The notes under the pieces were generated by a model that did not search any database, had not been told where the DNA came from, and saw nothing but the letters and a program-made list of their open reading frames with translations. Made by a program: the position numbers and the translations under genes. Of a stretch of 41,012 bases of DNA, positions 1 through 10,422 are shown piece by piece. Every line of letters starts with the position of its first letter. The first letter of the stretch is position 1. The DNA is taken from assembly GCA_947475205.1 (NCBI GenBank), contig CANJNG010000020.1, positions 1 to 41,012 of the forward strand, read 5' to 3'. This DNA comes from Bacteroidota bacterium (GTDB taxonomy: Bacteria; Bacteroidota; Bacteroidia; JAIBAJ01).

Positions 1-403
1 AGCTGACATATATTTTTAAGTTCGTCATTAACCGTCTCGATAACCGAAGGTTTCCTCAACAGTATTCTTTCTTCGTTGCTCAAGGCTACCGATTTCATAT
101 TTCTCCTTACTGCTGTAATAAGTTGGATACCATTCCCCCAAAGCAAATCGCTCAATGCTTTTGAGATGTAACCCTTTTCACCAAAGAGTTTTCCAAATAA
201 ATTCTTAGTCATTTGAGTGATTGCTTCCATATTTCTGTCATCTGTATTTCCTTTGGATATGTAGAACGAAAGTATTTCGCCTTTATCGTTGATAATTAAT
301 TGCAACTTGAAGCCAAAGAACCATAGTGCCGCTATTTTACTGATAAACAATAAGTATTGACAATTTAAAACGGATAACCTTAACCTGAACTCAGGTTAAT
401 AGT
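1..403 (-). mobile_element. IS982-family element, partial and internally deleted
   Basis: Reading the minus strand, this stretch matches the element at 27894-28981: it holds the C-terminal transposase codons (GYISKALSDLLW, then SVIETVNDELKN) and one terminal repeat at 379-403, which differs from the other copy by one base. It runs off the left window edge. About 500 bp of the 5' half are missing: sequence matching around 27970 is joined directly to sequence matching around 28470 near position 328-334, so start codon, N-terminus and first catalytic Asp are gone. The second catalytic Asp in the GDKGY motif is Glu here (GEKGY). It is a dead copy, mobile at most in trans if the other end exists outside the window. 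Confidence 0.9.
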
Positions 404-406
404 CAA

Positions 407-541
407 TTACACCACCACCGGAATGGTATATGAACCTGCATTTCCGGTGAGGTTTTGCACTACGAGGGTTGTGCCGCCACTATCTTCATCATAACCTAAG
501 TCTTGCAATTGTAGCTGTGTAAAGATATGTTTTTTGCCCTT
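407..541 (-). pseudogene. Possible 3' remnant of a gene next to the IS982 copy
   Basis: Between the IS982 end and thrS there is an open minus-strand frame of about 44 codons with no start, ending in a TAA only a few bases from the IS terminal repeat. It reads through YDEDSGGTTLVVQNL and ends NAGSYTIPVVV. The composition resembles the tail of a secreted Bacteroidota protein, but I do not recognise the family. It may be the residue of a gene cut by the IS or by an older rearrangement. The rest of 542-661 shows nothing else recognisable. Confidence 0.3.
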
Positions 542-661
542 TCACGGGGCAATAATAGAAAAAGTTTTGAACGCTTTATTAAAGGATGAAGAATATTTTT
601 TTCTTATAAACTATAGGTCTTTTGCCGATGAACGAGGGAATACTGCCAGCTGTTCCAAGCT

Positions 662-2602
<1,941 letters not shown>

Positions 2603-2823
2603 TTTGATAGATATGGGATGTGAGATATGGGATTTAAGACAAATGCCATACTCTGTTCTAAATTCGGGGGCGAAGTTCGTTTTTTTTTGGAATTGAAATA
2701 GCAAAGATGGGTTTTATCATTAAAGTCTATTTTCATTGGTAAGCTAATATAGCCATATCCCATCTCAAGTCTCAACCATATTTGAATTCATATATCTTTG
2801 GCCAACAATTTTAGCCCAAATAG
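2603..2823. repeat. Divergent intergenic region with degenerate short repeats
   Basis: The 220 bp between thrS and the transporter carry AT-rich short repeats: GATATGGGAT appears twice near 2610-2632, and an inverted relative (CATATCCCATCTCA) occurs around 2754-2767 together with CTCAAGTCTCAA. The type suggests a low-complexity dispersed repeat. Function is unknown; any thrS promoter must lie here or just inside. Confidence 0.45.
2793..2800 (+). promoter_or_regulatory. Bacteroidota-type -7 box upstream of the transporter
   Basis: TATCTTTG is an exact match to the Bacteroidota sigma-A -7 consensus TAnnTTTG and lies 23 bp before the transporter ATG. No convincing TTG -33 box is seen at the right spacing. 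Confidence 0.5.
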
Positions 2824-4425
2824 ATGAGTCAAACTTCACAAAAAACTAACTATACCGCTTTGCTCACCCTAGTAATGGTGTTCTTTTTCTGGGGTTTTGT
2901 GGCAGCCTCAAACGGTATAATGATACCCTTTTGTCAACATCACTTTTCGCTTACAAATTTTGAATCTCAACTTTTGGGTTCGGCCTTTTTTGGGGCCTAT
3001 TTTATTGGTTCTATTATTCTGTATCTGTTATCCGCTTTCCTGAAGTTCGAAGTGGTAAACAAGGTAGGTTATAAAAACTCTATCATTATTGGTTTATGTA
3101 TTTCTATTGCCGGGGCATTGCTCATGATTCCGAGCACCACTGCAAATTCCTTTGGGCTTATGCTGCTATCCTTGTTTGTGGTGGCTCTCGGTTTTTCTTT
3201 GCAGCAAACCGCCGCCCAACCCTTTGCTATATCATTAGGTTCAGAATCTACCGGGGCACACCGCCTCAATTTTGCGGGAGGAATAAACTCTTTGGGCACT
3301 ACCGTTGGGCCAATTATCGTCAGTTATTTTTTGTTTGGAAGCCTTACATCACACGTTGAGGCATCGCCATCGAATATCAATTCCTTATACCTAATTTTAG
3401 CTGGAGTTTTCGGCTTTGTGGCCTTGGTGTTTGCCTTCTCTAAACTACCTTCTGGCAAAAACGATTCGGTTCTTGAAAACTCCCCTAAAGCCAGCAAATC
3501 TATTGTGGCCATTACAGCATCCATAGTGTTGCTGATAGCCTTGGGTCAGCTCACAACTTTGCCTAAATTCAGTTTACTGGCTGTTTCTATCCTTGTTATT
3601 ATTGGAATCTTGATTTATTCAAACCAAAAAGCAATTACTTCACCAGATGGTTGGGGTGCAATGAAATTTCCCCAATTGGTTTTTGGGATGATAGCCATCT
3701 TTGTGTATGTAGGAGTGGAAGTTACCATTGACAACAACTTCGGGGCTTTGCTGCGAACGCCGGGCTATTTTACCCTCAACGGATTGTCGGAAAGCGAAAT
3801 CTCAAAATACATTTCTTTGTACTGGGGAAGTCTGATGATTGGCCGCTGGACGGGGGCTGTGAGTGTTTTTAACTTGAAAAAAACAGCCAAACTTATTGCA
3901 GGTATTATTGTTCCATTTATTGCTTTTGGCGTTGTGATTGTTGCCAATTGGGTAAAAGGAAATGATATGTCCGACCTTTATCTTTATTCCTTCGTTATCC
4001 TTATTGGTATTGCAGGATTTCAACTTGCTAACGAACGCCCCGTGGCCACAATGATTATTGTTTCTGCACTTGCCACAGCGGCTATGCTGATTGGAGTATT
4101 TACAAGCGGACTTATTTCGGTGTATGCTTTTATTGCAGGCGGTTTATTTTGTTCGGTAATGTGGCCTTGCATTTTTGCCTTATCGGTTACTGGACTGGGT
4201 AAGTACACCAGTCAGGGTTCGGCTTTGTTAATTATGATGATTTTGGGAGGTGCAATTATTCCACCCTTCCAAGGGGCATTAGCCGACACTTTGAATGTTC
4301 ACTTTTCTTACATAGTAGCTGCTTTATGCTTTGCTGGACTTATCGTTCTTACTCTGCTGATGCAGGCAAGCCTTAAAAAGCAGGGAATTCATGTAGATGA
4401 ATTGGAAGCTGATGCGGTGCATTAG
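2824..4425 (+). CDS. FucP/GluP-like MFS sugar:proton symporter
   Basis: Inner-membrane transporter of the major facilitator superfamily, FHS subfamily (fucose/glucose/galactose:H+ symport). The sequence opens with the subfamily's typical first helix (VMVFFFWGFVAASNGIMIPF), then AYFIGSIILYLLSA, and an ATAQPF-like segment (QTAAQPFAISLG) and GGINSLGTTVGPI in helices 4-5. Around a dozen hydrophobic segments are spread over 533 residues, longer than the roughly 430 of E. coli FucP; extra hydrophobic helices in the middle (about residues 225-275 and 385-430) account for the length. The substrate cannot be fixed from sequence; glucose or galactose is a common annotation in this phylum. A single-gene unit with its own -7 box. 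Confidence 0.88.
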   Translation: MSQTSQKTNYTALLTLVMVFFFWGFVAASNGIMIPFCQHHFSLTNFESQLLGSAFFGAYFIGSIILYLLSAFLKFEVVNKVGYKNSIIIGLCISIAGALLMIPSTTANSFGLMLLSLFVVALGFSLQQTAAQPFAISLGSESTGAHRLNFAGGINSLGTTVGPIIVSYFLFGSLTSHVEASPSNINSLYLILAGVFGFVALVFAFSKLPSGKNDSVLENSPKASKSIVAITASIVLLIALGQLTTLPKFSLLAVSILVIIGILIYSNQKAITSPDGWGAMKFPQLVFGMIAIFVYVGVEVTIDNNFGALLRTPGYFTLNGLSESEISKYISLYWGSLMIGRWTGAVSVFNLKKTAKLIAGIIVPFIAFGVVIVANWVKGNDMSDLYLYSFVILIGIAGFQLANERPVATMIIVSALATAAMLIGVFTSGLISVYAFIAGGLFCSVMWPCIFALSVTGLGKYTSQGSALLIMMILGGAIIPPFQGALADTLNVHFSYIVAALCFAGLIVLTLLMQASLKKQGIHVDELEADAVH

Positions 4426-4443
4426 AAAATAAATACTTAGAGG

Positions 4444-4464
4444 CTGATGGTGCTTTTTCATCAG
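4444..4464 (+). terminator. Weak hairpin after the transporter gene
   Basis: CTGATG and CATCAG form a 6-bp stem with a 9-base loop containing five T's, 18 bp downstream of the transporter stop. No T-run follows, so termination is only a possibility. Confidence 0.3.
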
Positions 4465-4541
4465 TTGAAAACTAAGGTTAAAACTCATTCATTTTCACTT
4501 TACAGGAAAGATTCGTACTAATATTTTTGCCAATTAATATT

Positions 4542-5414
4542 ATGACAACGATACCAAAAGGTAAACTAATCTCGATAGGTGGCAACGAAGATAAAGGTAC
4601 TGAGCCTGAGCGTGGTTTCCATAACCGAAATAATCTCAACTTTTTTGAACTTCAAATTCTGCAACGCATCAAAGATGAAATGCAGAGTGCGAACCCTCAC
4701 ATTGAGGTAATTACTTCTGCATCGAATATTCCGCAAGAGGTTGGGGAAAATTATGAATATGCCTTTCATAAATTGGGAGTGGAAAAGGTGGGAATGATGC
4801 ACATCCGCAATCGGGAAGATGCACAAAATCCTGAATTTATTGAACGGATAAAAGCTGCTGATGGCGTAATGTTTACCGGCGGAAATCAAATGCGACTGAG
4901 TATGATTTTCGGAGGAACAGAGATTTTGGGAATACTACATCATCGGTATGAAACTGAAAACTTTGTGATTGCGGGAACCAGTGCCGGAGCAATGGCCATG
5001 AGCAATACCATGATTTATGAAGGTATTCCGGGTGAGGCTTTGCTTAAAGGCCAGGTGAAAATCACTACCGGTTTAGGTTTTATGAAGGATGTAATTATTG
5101 ATAGCCATTTTGTGAAACGTGGGCGATTTGGTCGTTTGGCTCAGGCTGTGGCAAGCAATCCTCAGTGCATTGGTATCGGGCTGGGAGAAGATACCGGTGT
5201 TTTAGTTACCGAAGGCAGCAAATTAGAAGCCATCGGCTCGGGCTTAATCATTATTTTCGATGGTCATAACATTCGCTATACAAATATTGCCGATATTCAA
5301 GAAGGTTCGCCCATCAGTATCGAAAATCTGATTGTGCATGTATTGAGCAAAGGCAATCATTATTACTTAAAAGAACGTAAGTTTTTCCCGTATTTGAATT
5401 CCGTGATGGCGTAA
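4542..5414 (+). CDS. cphB: Cyanophycinase (peptidase S51 family)
   Basis: Serine exopeptidase that releases beta-Asp-Arg dipeptides from cyanophycin, or a related S51 peptidase. The 290-residue protein has the family landmarks in order: KGKLISIGGNEDK at the N-terminus, FTGGNQ, the nucleophile elbow GTSAGAMAMS (Ser147) and DSHFVKRGRFGRL near residue 190. I start at the ATG at 4542; an upstream in-frame TTG at 4527 would add only five residues. No cyanophycin synthetase (cphA) is next to it, although the two are often neighbours in Bacteroidota, so the true substrate is open. Convergent with ribD, with a short hairpin between them. Confidence 0.87.
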   Translation: MTTIPKGKLISIGGNEDKGTEPERGFHNRNNLNFFELQILQRIKDEMQSANPHIEVITSASNIPQEVGENYEYAFHKLGVEKVGMMHIRNREDAQNPEFIERIKAADGVMFTGGNQMRLSMIFGGTEILGILHHRYETENFVIAGTSAGAMAMSNTMIYEGIPGEALLKGQVKITTGLGFMKDVIIDSHFVKRGRFGRLAQAVASNPQCIGIGLGEDTGVLVTEGSKLEAIGSGLIIIFDGHNIRYTNIADIQEGSPISIENLIVHVLSKGNHYYLKERKFFPYLNSVMA

Positions 5415-5415
5415 A

Positions 5416-5431
5416 TTCAGCAGTGGCTGAA
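5416..5431. terminator. Hairpin between convergent cphB and ribD
   Basis: TTCAGC-AGTG-GCTGAA is a perfect 6-bp stem with a 4-base loop, lying in the 22-bp gap between two convergent genes. There is no T-run on either side, so it may serve as a symmetric weak terminator. Confidence 0.4.
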
Positions 5432-5436
5432 CTAAA

Positions 5437-6471
5437 TCAATTCACGAAAACGGATAGTTCGGGATTTATAAAATCATCAGCCAAAAGCACTTTCTTTTTA
5501 AGAATATCTGTATTCAGTTCAGGTGCTTTAACTCCTTTCCCGATTGTGGTATTGCTTTTTATTAGTCTGATTTCGTCCCACAGATTTTCTGCAATAAAAC
5601 TTTCCAGCACCTTAGTTCCTCCTTCTACCATTACGGAACAAATGTTAGATGCGTATAGTTTTGAAAGCACTTCATTCAGGTTTTTTGCCTGATAAAAAGT
5701 AGTGCTGGGGATGTCTTCAAATTCAGATTTGTCCTTATTGAAAATCATTTTGGCTGCGTCGCTTTTGAGAATTTGCCAATCTCCCTTCTCATAGCCTAAA
5801 ACAACTATAGTTGGCGAAGGGCTATTCCCGAATCGGGCATCTAAAGCCGGGTTGTCCTTTATTAAAGTATTCTTTCCAATTAATATAGCCTGTTCCTGAC
5901 TTCTCCATAAATGTACCTGGTGGGTAGAAAGTTCTGACGATATTTTTAACGCTTTCTCCTTCTTATTACGCACTCTGTCGACAAATCCATCGGCTGTTTG
6001 AGCCCATTTCAGAATGATATACGGCCGTTTCTTTTCGTGGAAAGTGAAGAACCTTTTATTCAGTTCCCGGCATTCGTCCGCTAAAACTCCAAGAGTAACG
6101 TCTATTCCCGCAGCTTTTAGTTTTCCTATTCCCTTTCCATCCACTTCTGAGTAAGAATCTCGGCATCCAATCACGACCCTTGGGATATTGTGCCGGATAA
6201 TTAAATCGGCACAGGGTGGGGTTTTGCCGAAATGAGCACAGGGTTCGAGGTTAACATATAACGTGGAATCTTTCAGCAATGCCGGGTTTTTAACTGATTT
6301 AATAGCGTTTACTTCGGCATGTGCTTCGCCATATCGCTGATGCCAACCCTCTCCAATTATCACACCATTATGTACTATTACCGAACCCACCAAAGGATTG
6401 GTTTTAGTATGACCCAAACCTGATTCAGCTAACTGAATACAACGCTGGATAAAGACCTGGTTAAAATCCAC
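5437..6471 (-). CDS. ribD: Bifunctional riboflavin biosynthesis deaminase/reductase RibD
   Basis: Carries out steps 2 and 3 of riboflavin synthesis: deamination of diaminohydroxyphosphoribosylaminopyrimidine, then NADPH-dependent reduction of the ribosyl chain. The N-terminal zinc deaminase domain shows HAEV (His51, Glu53) and EPCAHFGKTPPC (Cys78, Cys87). The C-terminal reductase domain (from about residue 150, PYIILKWAQTADGFV, to VMVEGGTKVLESF) is complete; 344 residues is normal. The start is a GTG at 6469-6471; an in-frame stop lies a short way upstream and there is no ATG between them, while MDFNQVFIQRCIQLA matches the family start. It lies 24 bp behind the copper monooxygenase-like gene on the same strand and may be co-transcribed with it. 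Confidence 0.95.
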   Translation of the reverse strand: MDFNQVFIQRCIQLAESGLGHTKTNPLVGSVIVHNGVIIGEGWHQRYGEAHAEVNAIKSVKNPALLKDSTLYVNLEPCAHFGKTPPCADLIIRHNIPRVVIGCRDSYSEVDGKGIGKLKAAGIDVTLGVLADECRELNKRFFTFHEKKRPYIILKWAQTADGFVDRVRNKKEKALKISSELSTHQVHLWRSQEQAILIGKNTLIKDNPALDARFGNSPSPTIVVLGYEKGDWQILKSDAAKMIFNKDKSEFEDIPSTTFYQAKNLNEVLSKLYASNICSVMVEGGTKVLESFIAENLWDEIRLIKSNTTIGKGVKAPELNTDILKKKVLLADDFINPELSVFVN

Positions 6472-6495
6472 AAGAAAATAGCAAGCAACTTTTGG

Positions 6496-8073
6496 CTACT
6501 GCACAATAAACTGCTTCTCCCTGCTAACATTTCCGGTATTTACCGATAAGCTGTACACCCCGGCTGGTAAACTCGAAATATCAAATTTACGAGTAGTTAT
6601 TCCGGCAACGATAGTTTTTTCGTTTTGCGTAAATAGAGTTTTTCCTTGCATATCAGTAATCTTTATTGCCACATCAGTGGTTTTGGGTAAATAAAAATCA
6701 GCCGCAATATCTGTTCTTGATGGGTTTGGATAAAGGTCGTAGAGTTGTAATGATTTTATTTTGTCGGAAAAGTCGAACGCCTCTGTTCCCGTAGCAATAT
6801 CGCTGCTGTCAATCAAAATGTTTTCATCACCCGAGTGGTAAAGCAAATACTGGAAATACACCAGCATCATTTCATCGGTGGTAGATTCGCCCAAGGACAC
6901 ATCAATTGGTGGGTCGCTGGGGTTAAATGGGTTATTAGCGGTGTTGTCGTAAAGGGCTTCGGCGTATAACCATGAGCTTGCCGGAATTTTCATTACCTTC
7001 TTAAAGTTATAGCCTCCCTGCCATTGGAAATCCCAGTTGTTTATCCGAATAAATGGAATAGTGTCTTGGGCCGGACTAACTGCATACGAAACAATGTTGC
7101 GACCAATCAAATGCATGTGTGGTGCAACGCTTATCAAAGAAACATTCACACCGGGAAGTTGATATGCTTCTTTAAAAGTGCGGATAGAGTCGGCCGGAAT
7201 AAACAAGGGGCCACCTTGCAAATTAGTTTGATGATTCAAGATAGGAGCATTGCCCACGCTTCTGATTCCGGTAACCGAGGGAGCAAAGCGGAAGATTATT
7301 TTGGTGCTGTCCGTTTCATTGAAGGTGCCGCTTGGGTAGTGAATCTGCATCACCACATCGGCATTCGGAGCCAACCGAACCCCAAAACCATTTGGTAAGA
7401 TATTTGGTCCCGAACCCGGTACCCATCCTGCAATAAGTTTTGCACCTGAAACGCCAATGCCGCCAAACGAAGTATAGCCCGGTTCTTGGTCTGCTTGGTC
7501 AAGTTGATAAGCTCCGTATGTGGTATCTTGATACACCAGCACATGATGCACTATGTTCCGGTTGCCGGGAATAACCTCCAAGGCTGTAATCATTTTCTGG
7601 GTAAGCAAGCCCGATGGAATCACGAAGCAACGGTAAAGGTCGTTCACTGCATTTACGGTGTAAGTAGGCATAGTGAGTTCCAAATCATAAGCCCCCATTT
7701 GCGGACCCGATGCATATACCGGTGGGGTTGGAGCCGTACCTAAATCACCGGAGAGTGCCCCGCCATTTACCCAATCATTGATAGTTTGAACCTCCGAAGC
7801 TTTCAGTGTGCGTTCGTGTGCAAAACGGCTAAACGTGGTATCGGGCGGCCATGGTGGCATTTTTCCCGCTGTAACCATATATTGAATGTTGTAGCGGGTC
7901 ATAAACGCCTCGCTAAAGGTCATTAATGAAAAATGCCCCGCTCCGTCAGGATTGTGGCATTTCGTACAATTGTTATAAAGAATCGGAGCAACATGTTCAG
8001 CCCAGGTAGTGGTTTGAGCCATTACCGAACCTGAAAACGTTAATGCAAATAGTGCAGCGTAGATTTTTTTCAT
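6496..8073 (-). CDS. Secreted cytochrome c / copper monooxygenase-like protein with T9SS tail
   Basis: A 525-residue exported protein. Order: signal peptide (MKKIYAALFALTFSGSVMAQ); a small cytochrome-like region with one haem motif CTKCH (Cys36, Cys39, His40) followed by MPPWPPD; a copper type II ascorbate-dependent monooxygenase fold with HHV (His176/177), MQIHY (His245) and PHMHL (His319/321), which resemble the copper ligands of peptidylglycine monooxygenase; and a T9SS type A sorting domain starting at LYDLYPNPSRTD and ending KQFIVQ. The start at 8071-8073 is chosen because it begins the signal peptide. The fusion suggests electron delivery by a covalently bound haem to a copper oxygenase at the surface; the substrate is unknown. 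ribD follows 24 bp downstream. Confidence 0.82.
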   Translation of the reverse strand: MKKIYAALFALTFSGSVMAQTTTWAEHVAPILYNNCTKCHNPDGAGHFSLMTFSEAFMTRYNIQYMVTAGKMPPWPPDTTFSRFAHERTLKASEVQTINDWVNGGALSGDLGTAPTPPVYASGPQMGAYDLELTMPTYTVNAVNDLYRCFVIPSGLLTQKMITALEVIPGNRNIVHHVLVYQDTTYGAYQLDQADQEPGYTSFGGIGVSGAKLIAGWVPGSGPNILPNGFGVRLAPNADVVMQIHYPSGTFNETDSTKIIFRFAPSVTGIRSVGNAPILNHQTNLQGGPLFIPADSIRTFKEAYQLPGVNVSLISVAPHMHLIGRNIVSYAVSPAQDTIPFIRINNWDFQWQGGYNFKKVMKIPASSWLYAEALYDNTANNPFNPSDPPIDVSLGESTTDEMMLVYFQYLLYHSGDENILIDSSDIATGTEAFDFSDKIKSLQLYDLYPNPSRTDIAADFYLPKTTDVAIKITDMQGKTLFTQNEKTIVAGITTRKFDISSLPAGVYSLSVNTGNVSREKQFIVQ

Positions 8074-8302
8074 TTTCAAAAAGATTTTGAACGTTGGGAC
8101 TTGAGGGCTAAAGTAAAGGTTTAATGAAAAGGTTGGCAAAATAGCTTAAACTTAATTTGGTATGTGATTAAGAAACGATATAGCCCTTTCTGAAAAGGGT
8201 TTGACTTTAATACCACTTCCCCTGTTCAAAACCTCTCAATTTAGTTCATCCCCATTCCAACAAAATTCTGTTGTTTTGACCCTCGAATTTCGTTCCAAGT
8301 TG

Positions 8303-9121
8303 ATGAACAAGAAAAGCCCCAAAGCGGAGCAAACCTGCATTGTAAAAGAAGCCCGGATTGCCTATACCGATTCGGGAAAGGGCTTTCCGAATGTGGTGTT
8401 GCTTCATGGTTTTTTAGAAAGCAAAACCATTTGGGCCGATTATGTAAAGGAGCTTTCTGCCCGATTCAGGGTTATCACCATTGATTTGCCCGGCCACGGC
8501 CAAACCGAAGATATTGGCTATTATCACTCCATGGAACTCATGGCTGATGTTGTGCATGGCGTTATGCATCATTTGGGCTTGCGGCGTTATTTTATGGTGG
8601 GGCATTCCATGGGTGGATATGTGAGCTTGGCTTTTGCTCAAAAATATCCTGCATCGCTGAAAGGAATTTGTTTGTTTAACTCCACCGCCATGCCCGACGA
8701 TGCTGCCCGAAAAAAGGTGCGGGATAAAGCCATAAAGGTGGCGAAGAAAGACCATCTGAAATATGTGGAGGTAACGCTCGAAGGCTTTTTTAGTGCTGAT
8801 TTCAGGAAGAAGAACGATAAGAAAATTGCGGCCTTGATAGAAACCGCCCAAGCTATATCGGCCAAAGGGATAGTGGCTTGTTTGCACGGAATGAAAGACC
8901 GCCCGGGCTATTTGGATATGTTGGCCGAAAGCAATTTGCCGGTGCTGTTTATTGCCGGAGAAAACGACAAAACTGTGCCACTGGAAAGTTTACGTTTGCA
9001 AGCCGGAAAAGTGCCGAATTCCACCTTGGCTGTTATTGCCGATTGCGGACACATCGGATACTTGGAAAAGCCCCACCAATGCCTGAAAGCATTAAAGAAA
9101 TTCATTCTCAAAAATAACTGA
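8303..9121 (+). CDS. Alpha/beta hydrolase
   Basis: 272-residue cytosolic hydrolase of the alpha/beta fold (MhpC-like). Visible features: oxyanion-hole loop LHGFLESKTIW, nucleophile elbow GHSMGGY (Ser102), acid AGENDKTVP (Asp222) and DCGHIGYLEKP (His250), giving a full Ser-Asp-His triad. The ATG at 8303 starts MNKKSPKAEQ; a TTG at 8201 would add 34 residues of low-complexity sequence and is unlikely. It ends 4 bp before the tryptophan 2,3-dioxygenase ATG, so the two are almost certainly one operon. The neighbour suggests, but does not prove, that it hydrolyses N-formylkynurenine; a general esterase role is the alternative. Confidence 0.85.
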   Translation: MNKKSPKAEQTCIVKEARIAYTDSGKGFPNVVLLHGFLESKTIWADYVKELSARFRVITIDLPGHGQTEDIGYYHSMELMADVVHGVMHHLGLRRYFMVGHSMGGYVSLAFAQKYPASLKGICLFNSTAMPDDAARKKVRDKAIKVAKKDHLKYVEVTLEGFFSADFRKKNDKKIAALIETAQAISAKGIVACLHGMKDRPGYLDMLAESNLPVLFIAGENDKTVPLESLRLQAGKVPNSTLAVIADCGHIGYLEKPHQCLKALKKFILKNN

Positions 9122-9125
9122 ACAA

Positions 9126-10106
9126 ATGAGTGAACAAAACCCCATTTCGCCCGAAATAGCCAACCGCCTGAAGCTGCTCGAACAAAAGTATAATGCTATG
9201 GGACAGGATTTGAACTCCTATCTCGATGGGTTGCTCTATGCCGATTTCCTTACCTATTGGGATTACATTCGCTTGGATACTTTGCTGAGTTTGCAAGCCC
9301 CGAAAACGCCTTTCCCCGATGAGCAAATTTTTATAATCTATCATCAAATTACCGAGTTGTACTTCAAACTTTGTTTGCTGGAATTTGAACAAATAGCCAA
9401 GCAGGAAAACATTACGCTCGATTTTCTTACCCAACGGGCCACACGGATTGCCCGCTATTTCGATATTCTTACCTCCTCGTTTGAGGTGATGGTGGACGGA
9501 ATGGAGCCCCAGCAATTTCTGAAATTCAGGATGTCGCTGCTGCCTGCCAGTGGTTTTCAAAGTGCACAGTATAGGATGATTGAAATTTGTGCTACCGATT
9601 TTATTCATTTGGTGGCGAAGGACAAGCGGGCTGATTTTCAAACCCAAACAAAACCCGATATTGCCGAAATGTTTAAGGTTATTTACTGGCAATATGGAGC
9701 TACTGAACTTTCGAGCGGACAAAAAACCTTAACTCTAAAGCAATTTGAAGAAAAATACGCCAAACCCCTGATAGAACTGGCCGAGAAACGGAGCACTTGC
9801 AACCTTTGGCAGCAATATTTAAAACTTAGCGATGAGGACCAAAAGAACCCCAAACTCCTGAAAGCCCTGCGGCTTATAGATGTGTTTGTGAATATTAACT
9901 GGCCGCTGGCACATTACAAATCTGCTGTGCGATATCTGCACAAAAACCCCGAAGACATTGCCGCAACGGGTGGCACCAACTGGCAAAAATACCTTCCGCC
10001 CCGCTTCCAAAAACGTATATTCTTCCCATCGCTTTGGGCTGATGCTGAATTAGAAAACTGGGGAAAAGAATGGGTGAGAACGAATGTGTTTGGGATTAAG
10101 GGATGA
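9126..10106 (+). CDS. kynA: Tryptophan 2,3-dioxygenase
   Basis: Haem enzyme that opens the indole ring of L-tryptophan to N-formylkynurenine, the first step of kynurenine catabolism. The 326-residue sequence carries the family signatures: DYIRLDTLLSLQ and FIIYHQITELYFKL in the N-terminal helices, FLKFRMSLLPASGFQSAQYR in the centre (substrate-binding segment), and WPLAHYKSAVRYLH followed by ATGGTNWQKYLPP, the region that carries the proximal haem histidine and the TGGT-type loop. The ATG follows the upstream hydrolase stop by four bases. It converges on the toxin gene at 10126. No kynurenine formamidase of the cyclase type, kynureninase or kynurenine monooxygenase is in the window. Confidence 0.92.
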   Translation: MSEQNPISPEIANRLKLLEQKYNAMGQDLNSYLDGLLYADFLTYWDYIRLDTLLSLQAPKTPFPDEQIFIIYHQITELYFKLCLLEFEQIAKQENITLDFLTQRATRIARYFDILTSSFEVMVDGMEPQQFLKFRMSLLPASGFQSAQYRMIEICATDFIHLVAKDKRADFQTQTKPDIAEMFKVIYWQYGATELSSGQKTLTLKQFEEKYAKPLIELAEKRSTCNLWQQYLKLSDEDQKNPKLLKALRLIDVFVNINWPLAHYKSAVRYLHKNPEDIAATGGTNWQKYLPPRFQKRIFFPSLWADAELENWGKEWVRTNVFGIKG

Positions 10107-10125
10107 TGAGTTATAACATTTATCA

Positions 10126-10422
10126 CTACATCTTTAAAGCCTTTCCATGAATGATGTGGCAAATTGTAAGACGTTTTGTAGTTTGCTTAAAAAAGAATAT
10201 GTAGGTTTTCCTGAAATGTACACTTTTAAATTTGTCAAATCCTTTGTATTGGCTTTGGCTAAATACTAAGTTGCTATAGCCTAAAGAGTCTGCAAAGTCG
10301 ATCATTGCAGAAATATACTTTTTGGCTGTTTGAGGTGCTTTTTTCTCTAAGTCAATATATTGATAAATATTCTCAAGAGCATTCACAGCCATTGGTTTCC
10401 AAACTACCGGAATGGGGTTCAT
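10126..10422 (-). CDS. ParE/RelE-family toxin
   Basis: 98-residue basic protein of the ParE/RelE toxin superfamily: PVVWKPMAVNALENIYQYI matches the N-terminal helix hairpin, and SVHFRKTYIFFFK plus LTICHIIHGKALKM match the C-terminal beta strands. Members act on DNA gyrase (ParE) or as ribosome-dependent mRNA interferases (RelE); the sequence does not decide which. The ATG overlaps the antitoxin stop by four bases (ATGA), typical of translational coupling in toxin-antitoxin operons. Confidence 0.85.
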   Translation of the reverse strand: MNPIPVVWKPMAVNALENIYQYIDLEKKAPQTAKKYISAMIDFADSLGYSNLVFSQSQYKGFDKFKSVHFRKTYIFFFKQTTKRLTICHIIHGKALKM

